Both the position numbers and the translations under genes were made by a program. A stretch of 64,000 nt of DNA from assembly GCA_016169945.1 (NCBI GenBank), contig JADLSH010000325.1, forward strand, positions 1-64,000, written 5' to 3'. The DNA is from Trachythela sp. YZ-2020. Lineage: Eukaryota > Cnidaria > Anthozoa > Malacalcyonacea > Clavulariidae. Shown here one piece after another: positions 34,763-44,113 of the stretch; positions within the stretch are counted from its first letter, which is position 1; every line of letters begins with the position of its first letter. The notes under the pieces were generated by a model. It saw only the letters and a list, made by a program, of their open reading frames with translations. It searched no databases and was not told where the DNA came from.

Positions 34763-35318
34763 GCTCATGGGGTATGAGTAATTATGAGTGGTCGTCGTGA
34801 GCTTGTCTACGTCAATGCTCATTCATGAGCTATACAGACCAACTACTCATGCATGAGGCATGAGTAATCATTTATTTATTTAATTTGCCTTGTAAATTTA
34901 TAACAGAATGGCAGGGAATCCGCAACAGCGTATAAGCCAATTACTGCGGGCCCTATATCATGAGTGGTCGTCGTGAGCTTGTCCACAAAAGTGTTGAAAA
35001 TACTATATCTTCGTACTTTTCAACTCGGCTTCCAGCAGCCAGCAGTCGTTTGGAGCATTGTTGGCAAAGTAGATAGGGCATAAAAATTCTTACAGGTCTG
35101 GTAGCCAGTCTGAATGAGTTACGGGACATCTGTCATGTTTTCGTCTTGCTCGGGCCATCTTTTATCTCTGCTCAGAGTGCTCATGGGGTATGAGTAATTA
35201 TGAGTGGTCGTCGTGAGCTTGTCTACGTCAACGCTCATTCATGAGCTATACAACAGAGCAAGTGCTCATGAGGCAATAATTTTCTTAAAATCCCTCATTT
35301 TCTACTAACAGTGCTAGA

Positions 35319-35903
35319 GTGATGAGCTGCAAGTTTTGTGGTAAATCTTTTAATCGTCGCTTTAATTTGCGCAGACACGAAAACGAATACTGCCCATTAC
35401 GAGAGGAAGAGTCGGATACAGATCACAATTCCGTACCCATGGAGTCAGATGCCGAAGCGTCAAATAGTGATAATGCGCAAAATTCTGAGGTAGATGGAAA
35501 TGAATCAGGATCTGAATTAGAAGATGAAAGTGATCCTTGGAAACCATTAATAGAGGAAGCAAAACAAAGATTTGCCAGCGAGTACGAAAAAATAAAACAG
35601 AATCTTATCGAAAACGGTCTTGATGACGAAACTTCCAACAAGCAAGCGTACGCGTTGATATTACCTAAACTACAAAAAGAGCTCGAAAGTGTTTATCTGG
35701 AACGTCTATTGTGGATGAGACAGCTTAGGAGGAATCATGTACATAAAAAAGTAATGAACACGAGAGATGTGTTTATAAACAGTGACGACTTTGATAATGA
35801 TGAGGCTTTGGAAGCAGCCGTTGATAAAAGAAAGTTTCTTCTGAAACGTCTTTTAAAAGACAATGCTTATATTGAAGAGGGCGAAAATACTGATTCAGAC
35901 TAG
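35319..35903 (+). CDS. CCHC zinc-finger protein with acidic middle, right-arm copy
   Basis: The ORF has 194 codons and mirrors 32766-33350. Ligands are Cys4, Cys7, His20 and Cys25. It differs at two positions: an Asp-to-Ala change in the acidic stretch (SDAEAS) and His-to-Asn in DDFDNDEA. Both copies remain open over 582 coding bases although the surrounding arms have diverged by indels. That hints at past selection on the protein or a recent copy event. The start ATG is doubled (MM). An AATAAA at 35967 follows the stop by 64 bp. The role is inferred as a nuclear nucleic-acid-binding regulator of the element. Confidence 0.75.
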   Translation: MMSCKFCGKSFNRRFNLRRHENEYCPLREEESDTDHNSVPMESDAEASNSDNAQNSEVDGNESGSELEDESDPWKPLIEEAKQRFASEYEKIKQNLIENGLDDETSNKQAYALILPKLQKELESVYLERLLWMRQLRRNHVHKKVMNTRDVFINSDDFDNDEALEAAVDKRKFLLKRLLKDNAYIEEGENTDSD

Positions 35904-35966
35904 ACTTCCTCAACTACATTATATAAACAGATATAATATACTCTATGCGGAGTGTAATAATATTTT

Positions 35967-35972
35967 AATAAA
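35967..35972 (+). terminator. Poly(A) signal for right zinc-finger ORF
   Basis: AATAAA in AT-rich sequence, 64 bp after the zinc-finger stop codon. It matches the mirrored signal at 32697-32702. Confidence 0.5.
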
Positions 35973-36215
35973 ATTGCACACAAGACGTATATTTTCTCTA
36001 TTTTCAATTGCGCATGCACACGTAATATAACTGAATGTTTAGTTACAGTATGCTTTACGTATAACTTTTAATATAAAGTAAAGTTATCCCAAAGGTGGAA
36101 TTAAAAGTTTATCGCCTTAACCTCTTTATCATTATAATAACACGTCAACTACTTTTTACTATAGAAATATTGCCTGACCACGTACGGATATGAGCATTCA
36201 ATATCCTTGACTTGT

Positions 36216-36605
36216 TCACTTTTCCCTCCAAAAAGTTAAATAATTTAGGATGCATTGTAATTGGTGGCTCTTTCTACAGTGATACGATTCTTCCAAGTCG
36301 TAAACGAACATGTGTTCTGGTACCTTTTTTAATTCTCTTCAACGCTCAAGGATGTTTTCGTGGCAATTGATTTTCAGTATTCTTGCAGCCTCGACAAACG
36401 AGTCCCAAACCAAATGCTTGCTATTAACACGTTCTATAGCTTCTATACCGTACGTCTGCCATCCTTCGTCTATATTACATTCGTTTTCCTGGCACAACTG
36501 CGTAATTTCATTTGCAACTGTATCAGCGTAAATTGCTTCCAACAATTTGAGAGGGTTCCGACATAATCGACTTTCGTCAACCATGTAAACATCATCTTGC
36601 AACAT
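36216..36605 (-). pseudogene. Unknown ORF, right-arm copy, broken by a stop
   Basis: This is the counterpart of 32046-32453. The frame opens with an ATG directly after the A-run (MLQDDVYMVDESRL) and matches the left copy through about 88 codons, to CHENILER. There the left copy's leucine codon TTA is TGA, at 36339-36341. The homologous reading continues past the stop to a terminal TGA at 36216-36218. So each arm holds a different lesion: a frame difference near the N-terminus on the left and a nonsense change on the right. Function unknown. Confidence 0.6.
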
Positions 36606-36978
36606 TTTTTTTTTTAAAGTACAACTTCGACGATTTTTACGTTGTTGCTCCAAAGCGAAAGTTTTCAATTTGTGATATCTATGTGTGCTCCCTACTTTGC
36701 CGTGTAGAGAACTACAAGATCGGGCTAGTCCAGTCGTTAACAACCTTTTTGTACAAGCTCAGCAAAATCAAGTTTGGGCACTGTCGTTAAAGTTCAATGT
36801 GTTCAGTCTTTCTGTCCTGCTTAAGCAATTTAAAGTCAATGGGGAAAATTAATGGTTTGGGCAATGTCGTTAAAGTACAATGTGTTCACCCATGTACAAC
36901 AGTTAATGACTTCTTAATGACTTTCGCTATTCAATTCCAATTAGTGATATTCAAATTACACGCGGTTAAGCTGTAACA

Positions 36979-37347
36979 CTAACCCACCAACCATGAAATT
37001 AAGCGTTGAAACCAAGACAGTTTAATTTCATAGCTCGCTAAATCAAATTGTTTTAAATGGTCTACACATATTCGAACGGCTTCTCGCACTGTTTCAGTGT
37101 CACAAAAATCGCTCACTTTGTAAACTAAAGCCAAGTAAGCCATAATTCTACCAGAATTTAAAGGCTTAGTCTCTTCATATGTTTGACATAAATTTTCAAA
37201 CATATTATCTCTTACAATACTACATATCATGGAGTTATATGTATGTTCATGCTTTTCTAAAAGCAGTTTTATATAAAACCGTAAAGTATCCTGCGTTAAT
37301 TCTACATTATTTTCCTTAAAAACATCCAGAATTAGCTGTTCTGTCAT
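36979..37347 (-). CDS. Bcl-2-like small protein, right-arm copy
   Basis: The ORF has 122 codons and mirrors 31326-31691, with the same BH1-like NSGRIMAYLALVY segment and terminal SWFQRLISWLVG. Differences from the left copy include Ala2 to Thr, a KHEH in place of HEP stretch around residues 32-35, and DD to DH near residue 97. It keeps the codon missing on the left. The start lies in gacagATGAC context. Both copies open is consistent with a gene recently under constraint. The Bcl-2 assignment rests on two short motifs. Confidence 0.55.
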   Translation of the reverse strand: MTEQLILDVFKENNVELTQDTLRFYIKLLLEKHEHTYNSMICSIVRDNMFENLCQTYEETKPLNSGRIMAYLALVYKVSDFCDTETVREAVRICVDHLKQFDLASYEIKLSWFQRLISWLVG

Positions 37348-37563
37348 CTTGGAACAAAATGGCGAACTGTCGGAAACCTCTCGTTGTTTTAACGTCGTCG
37401 GAATGAATCTAATTATAAATGCTCATTAATATGCATAACTCATACTCGGAATTGTTCGGATTATCCTTGGAAATGAATTAATTATAAACTCATTAATATT
37501 CAGATCATTAACATAATTAACTCATGAATTATGCAGGTAACTCGTTAAATTTTACGCATAAAA

Positions 37564-37582
37564 CGGGGTCCATTAAGCCCCG
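37564..37582 (+). other. Small GC-rich hairpin near the right end of the palindromic element
   Basis: A 5-bp stem cgggg/ccccg flanks a 9-base loop. It is the only GC-rich spot within the 70 bp beyond the right arm and has no left counterpart. Its role is unknown. Confidence 0.35.
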
Positions 37583-37596
37583 CTCTATACTACTCA

Positions 37597-39041
37597 TATA
37601 ACCATATAACCATATAACCATATAACCATATAACCATATAACCATATAACCATATAACCATATAACCATATAACCATATAACCATATAACTATATAACCA
37701 TATAAGCATATAACTACATAAACATATAACCACATAACCATATAACCATATAAACATATAACCACCTAACAATATAACCACGTACATTAACCCATACACC
37801 ACATAACCATTAAACAATATATCCACATCAGCACATAACCATATAACCATATAACCACATAACCATATAACCATATAACCATATAACCACGTAACCATAT
37901 AACCACATAACCATTTAACCACATTAGCAGATACACATATAACCACATAAACATATAACCACATAACCACATAACCATATAACCACATAATCACATAAAG
38001 ATACAACGACATAATCATATCACCACATAACTATTAACGATATTACCATATAAAAACATAACCACATAACAACATAACCACATAACCACATAACCACGTA
38101 ACCAGATAACCATATAACCATATAACCATATAACCATATAACCATATAACCATATAACCATATAACCATATAACCATATAACCATATAACCATATAACCA
38201 TATAACCATATAACCATATAACCATATAACCATATAACCATATAACCATATAACCATATAACCATATAACCATATAACCATATAACCATATAACCATATA
38301 ACCATATAAGCATATAACTATATAACCATATAAGCATATAACTACATAAACATATAACCACATAACCATATAACCATATAAACATATAACCACCTAACAA
38401 TATAACCACGTACATTAAACCATACACCACATAACCATTAAACAATATATCCACATCAGCACATAACCATATAACCATATAACCACATAACCATATAACC
38501 ATATAACCATATAACCACGTAACCATATAACCACATAACCATTTAACCACATTAGCAGATACACATATAACCACATAAACATATAACCACATAACCACAT
38601 AACCATATAACCACATAATCACATAAAGATACAACGACATAATCATATCACCACATAACTATTAACGATATTACCATATAAAAACATAACCACATAACAA
38701 CATAACCACATAACCACATAACCACGTAACCAGATAACCATATAACCATATAACCATATAACCATATAACCACATAACCATATAACCATATAACCATATA
38801 ACCATATAACCATATAACCATATAACCATATAACCATATAACCATATAACCATATAACCATATAACTATATAACCATATAACCATATAACTACATAAACA
38901 TATAACCACATAACCATATAACCATATAAACATATAACCACCTAACAATATAACCACGTACATTAAACCATACACCACATAACCATTAAACAATATATCC
39001 ACATCAGCACATAACAATAAAACCATTTAACCACATATCCA
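37597..39041 (-). repeat. 8-bp satellite, higher-order repeat continues
   Basis: Same orientation as the first array. Higher-order units begin at 37778, 38406 and 38954. The last unit is interrupted at 39041 within ...ttaaccacatatcca, and its continuation (cacctaaccacataacc) resumes at 52717, beyond the composite insertion. Confidence 0.95.
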
Positions 39042-39352
39042 CACTGTTAATTTCAAGGAGTTATTTTAACTCCAAAAGTGGAGTAAAAAAAAGGTACAGA
39101 ATGACTCCTTTTCTGGAGTAAATTTTACTCCAGTTTTTTAACTCCAATTTTGGAGTAAATTGCACTCCATAAGTGGAGTGAAATTTACTCCAGTAGGAGT
39201 AAAAACTACTCTAAGAATGGAGTAAAAATTACTCCAGAAATGGAGTTAAAAAACTGGAGTAAAGTTTACTCCACAAAAGGAGTCATTCTGTACCTTTTCC
39301 CTTTACTCCAATTTGGGAGTCAAAATAACTCCTATAGATTAGAGTAAGGAAG
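39042..39352 (+). repeat. Family A left subterminal array and hairpin
   Basis: About twenty GGAGT/ACTCC motifs, mostly as GGAGTAAA or TTTACTCC. The stretch from aaggtacagaatgactcctt (39091-39110) to aaggagtcattctgtacctt (39277-39296) is a single imperfect inverted repeat of about 206 bp. Such clusters are transposase-binding sites in CACTA elements; here that role is inferred. Matching arrays are at 58340-58650 and 59094-59403. Confidence 0.8.
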
Positions 39353-40195
39353 GGCAGAAATCAATAAAAACATTTTAAGGTCAAAATAATATATTTTCTC
39401 AGCAAAATATGATATACACAACAGGCATGCAATTTGCTCTAGTTATTTACATTGTTAGGCTCAACATCATTCTTCGAATGATAACATGGTTATAACATGC
39501 TTGTAGTGTTCACAGCATTATCATAATGTTAATTATGTGGGTCAATTGGTAGAATTTTAGAACTAAACAAGTTGTATACCACTGGTTGGCCACTCATCTC
39601 CTTGCTTTGCTTGGTATTCCATATATTATGTTCTCCAACAAATGAATAACATTTCCAATATTGACAATGAAGTAGGATGCCATGATATTGACTTGATTAT
39701 AGTGGTAGTATTAAACTTCAATCAACTTCAGCATCAGGATATTACTGTATGAATTCATTAAAACAATCCCTAAGAAAAAATATAAGGTTAATAAAACAGC
39801 AGCAAAATATTATTGGTTAGCCACAAATAATTTGAAAAATTTCAAGCACTTATATTGATTTGTGAGCTAATGAATCAGCAAACATTTATTAAACAAACTA
39901 TACTGACACATGGGCTTTGACAATAGGGATGCACCGAATAGTTGAAACAAATCTGACCTGATTATCCGGCCGGATACTGCATATAGTTCATATGACATCT
40001 AGTGGCCGAGCCAGCTGTAGCGTGCATAGCAGACCATCTTGGAGCAGAAAGAGGAACGAGGGTCTCCTGTAATACCCGGCTTTCATGTTTACTCTTTCAG
40101 TTTCAATGAGGGCTTGCTTTACAGGCTAAGGCAGCTGCGAAGATTAAGCCTCACATAAGTTTCCGACATCAATGATTTCAATGATGCAACTATAG
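39353..40195. other. Conserved AT-rich interior of family A, no gene seen
   Basis: The stretch is present in all three copies (mirror near 57495-58339, direct near 59404-60265) with few differences. Around 39985-40150 it includes a more GC-balanced patch (ccgagccagctgtagcgtgc). I see no convincing ORF or RNA. Confidence 0.6.
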
Positions 40196-40267
40196 GTCCC
40201 TGGCAGGAATTGAATCTGCGGCCCTGCAATTCCTGTGCAGCGCTCTAACCAACTGAGCTACAGAGTC
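40196..40267 (-). tRNA. tRNA-like gene 1 of copy I
   Basis: A 72-nt cloverleaf can be drawn: acceptor GACTCTG with CAGGGAC (one mismatch), D arm GCTC...GAGC, anticodon stem CTGCA/TGCAG fully paired, and T arm GCAGG/CCTGC. The A box TAGCTCAGTTGG is perfect and the B-box region (GATTCAATTCC) is good. The anticodon position reads GGA, but base 33 is not T and there is no long serine-type variable arm. It is therefore more likely a tRNA-derived repeat than a decoding tRNA. Confidence 0.5.
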
Positions 40268-40471
40268 CAGTTGTCAAGCTCTAACCACAAGTTCATGTAT
40301 ATATATACTAGGGTACTGCCATGTTAAGTTGTGGGTAAATATCTAGATTTTGTTGGCATCTCACTCGATAGAATAATAATTGAAGGGTTTTGTAGATGGA
40401 AAATTATTAAGTGTAAATTATATAAATTTATTACACCTAACCAGGAACATCTGCGAAAAATGCAACTATAG

Positions 40472-40543
40472 GTCCATGGCAGGAATTGAACCTGCGGCCC
40501 TGCGATTGCGATGCAGCGCTCTAACCAACTGAGCTACAGAGTC
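40472..40543 (-). tRNA. tRNA-like gene 2 of copy I
   Basis: 72 nt with the same A box and B box (GGTTCAATTCC). The acceptor 3' strand is CATGGAC, adding a mismatch, and the anticodon loop is altered (gattgcgatg region). It begins 276 bp after gene 1 in tandem, and the whole ~275-bp unit, not only the tRNA part, is repeated. Confidence 0.45.
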
Positions 40544-40711
40544 CAGTTGTCGAGCTCTAACCACAAGTTCATGTATATATACTAGGGTACTGCCATGTTA
40601 AGTTGTGGGTAAATATCTAGATTTTGTTGGCATCTCACCCGATAGAATAATAATTGAAGGGTTTTGTAGATGGAAAATTATTGAGTGTAAATTATATACA
40701 ATGGACAACTG

Positions 40712-40783
40712 GACTCTGTAGCTCAGTTGGTTAGAGAGCTGCACCAGAATCGCAGGTCCGCATGTTCAATTCCTGCCAGGGAC
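40712..40783 (+). tRNA. tRNA-like gene 3 of copy I (degenerate)
   Basis: 72 nt on the opposite strand to genes 1 and 2. The D-arm 3' side reads GAGA instead of GAGC and the T stem is mismatched (GCATG). The A box is perfect. It is probably a decayed copy. Confidence 0.4.
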
Positions 40784-40984
40784 CTATAGTTGCATTTTTT
40801 TGCAGCTGTTCCTGGTTAGGTCTAATAAATGTATATAATTTACACTCAATAATTTTCCATCTACAAAACCCTTCAATTATTATTCTATCGAGTGAGATGG
40901 CAACAAATCTAGATATTTACCCACAACTTAACATGGCAGTACCCTGTATATATACATGAACTTGTGGTTAGAGCTCGACAACTG

Positions 40985-41056
40985 GCCTCTGTAGCTCAGT
41001 TGGTTAGAGCGCTGCACCGGAATCGCAGGGCCGCAGATTCAATTCCTGCCAGGGAT
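40985..41056 (+). tRNA. tRNA-like gene 4 of copy I
   Basis: 72 nt with acceptor GCCTCTG, D arm and T arm intact, and anticodon loop CCGGAAT. The last acceptor base is changed (CAGGGAT). Together with genes 1-3 it makes an inverted arrangement, two copies on - then two on +. Confidence 0.45.
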
Positions 41057-41579
41057 CTATAGTTGCATTTTTCGCAGCTGTTCCTGGTTAGGTCTAATAA
41101 ATGTATATACTTTACACTCAATAATTTTCCATCTACAAAACCCTTCAATTCATATATTATATTTGGTATGAATGTCAATATGGTATGCATATCAACCTGG
41201 TGAATATTTTAAGCAATATCACCTAAGCCGTGTCATTTTCAAATACAGCATGCTTCGTGACCATGCAGTGTTTTCCTTAACCGAGGTAACATAACTGTGT
41301 CAGTAGCATCACCCTAAATCATGTAAACCCTTGCTTTCTATGACTCTCTTGGTCACTAACCCTGCTAAAGGAAATCCTATCTCCATGTATAAAGCAAGGT
41401 CATGTTATTACAAAAATATTCTCAAATATATAATGAATTAACTTAAATTTTATGCAAAAATCATCTACTATTAAAAATTATTACATATACAGATTAGTCC
41501 CAGTAGATCACTGGTTATAAAACAATTTGAATACCTAACTATTCGCCATACGAATACTAAATCTTATATACAAATTAAA
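41057..41579. other. Family A interior, no gene seen
   Basis: It starts with the common tail of the tRNA repeat unit (cctggttaggtctaataaatg) and continues as AT-rich sequence shared by copies II and III. No ORF or RNA is recognisable. Confidence 0.5.
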
Positions 41580-41801
41580 ATGGCAACAAAACATGGGAAT
41601 ATTCGTCTTACCTTCAGGCACTTTAACCGCGTTTGTCTTTACACAGCAGCGGCAGCACTCCTCAATCAGACCGTCAATTGCCTAAATCAAAATTTGGGAA
41701 ACAATAAACTAAGTTATATACTTCTGCTAGAAGAAATTACTCGAAAATTTACTGTATACAACTCAAGACGATTTCATTTTGACCTCAGTGCGTCGAAGTG
41801 A
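41580..41801 (+). CDS. Conserved 73-codon ORF of family A, copy I
   Basis: The frame begins MATKHGNIRLTFRHFNR and ends HFDLSASK. I recognise no domain; composition is ordinary, not low-complexity. The same frame is intact in copies II and III, with one residue change (Leu to Arg in AAALLN of copy III). The copies are too similar overall for this to prove selection. It could be an exon remnant of a lost transposase or chance. The family B element inserted six bases after its stop codon. Confidence 0.3.
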   Translation: MATKHGNIRLTFRHFNRVCLYTAAAALLNQTVNCLNQNLGNNKLSYILLLEEITRKFTVYNSRRFHFDLSASK

Positions 41802-41807
41802 TTTGTA

Positions 41808-42290
41808 CACTGCAAAAAATCCCGAGTAAATGGTACTCAAAATATTGAGTAAATGAATGCACCCATAGTTACTCCTAATATTGAGGAAAACCTACTCATA
41901 TAACATGAGTAAGAACAACTCAAGTTTTTGAGTTGATTTTACTCAAAAAATGAGTAGAACACTACTCAAATGCAAACTAATGAGTTACTCAAATTTTGAG
42001 TAATTTTACTCAAGTATGAGTTCTCGCTACTCAAAAAATGAGTTGTGGTTACTCAAAAAAAATGCACCCATAGTTACTCCTATTTTTGCGCAAATTTTGA
42101 ATTTACTCAAACTTTGAGTAAACTTACTCAAGAAACTGAGTATCTATAACTCAAAAAAAGAGTTCCACTTACTCAATGAAAATGCACCCATAGTTACTCC
42201 TATTTTTGGGCAAATTTTGATTTTACTCAAACTTTGAGTAAAGTTACTCATAAACGTGAGTTGTAGTTCAGTACTGTATCTCCTTAAATC
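41808..42290 (+). repeat. Family B left subterminal array
   Basis: Roughly two dozen TTTGAGT/ACTCAAA motifs. Within it a ~120-bp unit starting aatgcacccatagttactcc repeats at 42061 and 42181, with a diverged third start near 41854. These are likely transposase-binding repeats by analogy with CACTA elements. Confidence 0.75.
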
Positions 42291-42879
42291 ATAATAAAAA
42301 ACAGTCGCTCAAGAAACGAGTCACTCAAAGATTGATAGCAAAAGAAAATATTATTATGGAATTTCCAATGATTGCCTTAAAATATTACCAATATTCAAGT
42401 TCGTAACAAAATAATTTAAAAACTACTGTACTATATATATTCTAGCCATTCTATAATCATGCATGTATATAGAACAAATGATCCAGTCAGCGGTTGCTGA
42501 TAAAAAATGTGTATACTCTAGCACGTGCAGCAAGTTATTCTAAAATTGCTTCCTTCATCATATTAGTAATTTAGCTAATTTGTTGAAGTAGAGCAAAACC
42601 TGTATATGGATAAACCTTGATATATTGAATTTTGAACCAAATTTCGAGGAACAGCATAACTATACATTTGTCAATTGGATATACGACTCGTACAAACGGT
42701 ACAATACGGACATATTAAATGGTGAGTTAAAGTCTACTTGTATACGACTATACGTGAGCAAACCTTGTAACTTACATAATTTGATTCATTAACACAATAT
42801 ATATGCCTGCCAGGTTCTTATGCGTTAATCATATGCCTTTTTGAAGTCTAATTTAACAAGGTTTAGCCATCTATACATA

Positions 42880-43155
42880 CAGCCAATTCAAAAAAGGTTG
42901 TCCTTCAAAAATCTTAAACTTTAAACATTGAGCGTGCAGGGATGATGGATAACTTCCTATTTAGAGTCTTTAACGTGCTATGTGCTTTGTAACAATGCAA
43001 GGGCATATAATAAACACTTATGATTTAGTGATATACTTGGTTTACTAAGCTAATGTCAAATCCAAGGCTCCAAATAAGTAATACCTGTCATACTTTGCAC
43101 TCTCAATATTTAAGGTTTAAGATATTTTGAAGGACACCCTTTTTTGAATTGGCTG
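42880..43155. mobile_element. MITE, 276 bp, Tc1/mariner-like
   Basis: Ends CAGCCAATTCAAAAAAGG and its inverse CCTTTTTTGAATTGGCTG, with imperfect terminal inverted repeats extending about 60 bp (…ttgaaggacaccc at the right). It is flanked by TA on both sides. Length, TA duplication and CAG start fit a mariner-type MITE. It has no coding content. Confidence 0.75.
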
Positions 43156-43284
43156 TATATATACATATATACATATTAGAAAGCAAAGCAATTCATTCTG
43201 GATTATATAGTTATCAAAGTGTCTACATGCCCGGCAGCCGGTCAATTGTTTTGTACTGGTATCACTATAAAATGATTTTTTACA

Positions 43285-43360
43285 AATGTTTTCAGTGGTT
43301 AGTGCGCCGCTTGCAAGACCCATGTTGCGGATTTGAATCTAGCCGAGACACTTGTTATTA
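43285..43360 (+). repeat. Possible tRNA-derived SINE remnant
   Basis: cagtggttagtgcgccgc resembles a D arm with A box, and ggatttgaatctagcc resembles a B box at suitable spacing. No clear 5' acceptor, tail or target duplication was found. Weak. Confidence 0.3.
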
Positions 43361-43636
43361 AAAAATTTCAAACTCTATTTTTCTGACTGGTTTTCACGTT
43401 CAAGGGTTAGGTTTTGGGTTACTTTTGGGGGTGGTTTAATCTATAAAAACTACAAAATTCTAGACTGCCGGGCATCTAGTATTTTGAAAATACTGCCAGG
43501 CATGTAGTCACAGGGTATAGTTATTGAATTGCATCTAGTTTGTTAATGAAGTTTAATAATGTTATTGGCAACTTCTTGCCATCATTAATGTGCAGAATGC
43601 ATTTCTGCAAAGCAAACATAAATTGGTGAATCCTAC

Positions 43637-44110
43637 CAGATATTCAAACATAAAAACATAATTTGCTGCCATGTACGCAACAACCGCTTCGACCAGGGAT
43701 CCTTGGACCTTGCAAATGACTATGTTTTCTGCAACAACAGCTTTCTCCATTTCGTCTTCTAATCTTCCTTTCACCAGTATTCTTGCATGTCCATCTGTTG
43801 CAAGATCATCAAAGCTTCCATCTTCCTGTCATGAAAAAGATATAAATGTAAATTAACAATCTCTTTCTAAGGAAAAAATGAGGGGGTATGATATAGCAAG
43901 TATATTTTTTGAAGTTAAAGTGCTGTAAGCAAGATATGGTGTCATGTAGGCAGATAAATCATATAAATAAATCATATAATAAAAATCTAAAATGATATAA
44001 CTCACCAGGATCATCTCGATTAAGTGATTCCCAGCTTTCCGCTTCCCAGCTGCTTTCTGCTGAAGGAGAATTGGCAGAACTATCATTGCAACATCATGTG
44101 TTTCTGCCAT
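43637..44110 (-). CDS. Two-exon coding fragment carried by family B
   Basis: Exon one is 44110-44006 (35 codons, starting MAETHDVAMIVLPILLQQKA, basic KRKAG near the end), followed by the donor GTGAGT. Exon two is 43825-43637 (63 codons) after a pyrimidine-rich acceptor tctttttcatgacag, and ends at a GTAGGA donor. Both junctions are phase 0. Exon two includes ARILVKGRLEDEMEKAVV and ICKVQGSLVEAVVAYMAANY. This looks like the C-terminal part of uncharacterised multi-exon proteins common in fish and cnidarian gene predictions; I cannot name the family. If the second donor is unused, the frame stops at 43562. It may be a captured host gene piece or the element's own gene. The 431-bp repeats lie just upstream. 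Confidence 0.5.
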
Positions 44111-44113
44111 AAA

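Larger units (their letters stand above)
34763..37525 (-). repeat. Right arm of large inverted repeat
   Basis: This is the reverse complement of 31159-33906. It carries the same three ORFs in mirror order. Here the Bcl-2-like and zinc-finger ORFs are intact while the middle ORF has a premature stop. Confidence 0.95.
31159..37596. mobile_element. Palindromic 6.4-kb element with virus-like genes
   Basis: Unique sequence interrupts the satellite between ...accaccTA and TAtaaccatat. Satellite equivalents without the insertion are visible near 28930 and 53060 (accacctaaccatataacc). With TA as a 2-bp duplicated target, the ends are TGAGT at the left and ACTCA at the right. Inside lie two inverted arms of about 2.75 kb around a spacer of about 0.86 kb. 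Each arm has three ORFs: Bcl-2-like, unknown, and zinc finger. The right side carries about 70 bp past the arm (37526-37596) that the left lacks. No integrase, DNA polymerase B, capsid or transposase is present, so it looks like a defective or non-autonomous derivative, possibly two head-to-head copies of one end of a Maverick/adintovirus-like element. That origin is inference. Confidence 0.6.

Noticed and set aside
40196..40267. Functional serine tRNA with anticodon GGA
   Set aside because: It lacks the long variable arm of serine tRNAs and T at position 33, and it occurs as repeated units in a transposon.
40996..41190. 64-codon frame across tRNA-like gene 4 (also at 56505 and 60791)
   Set aside because: It reads antisense through the tRNA-like repeat; the conserved feature is the RNA, not the frame.
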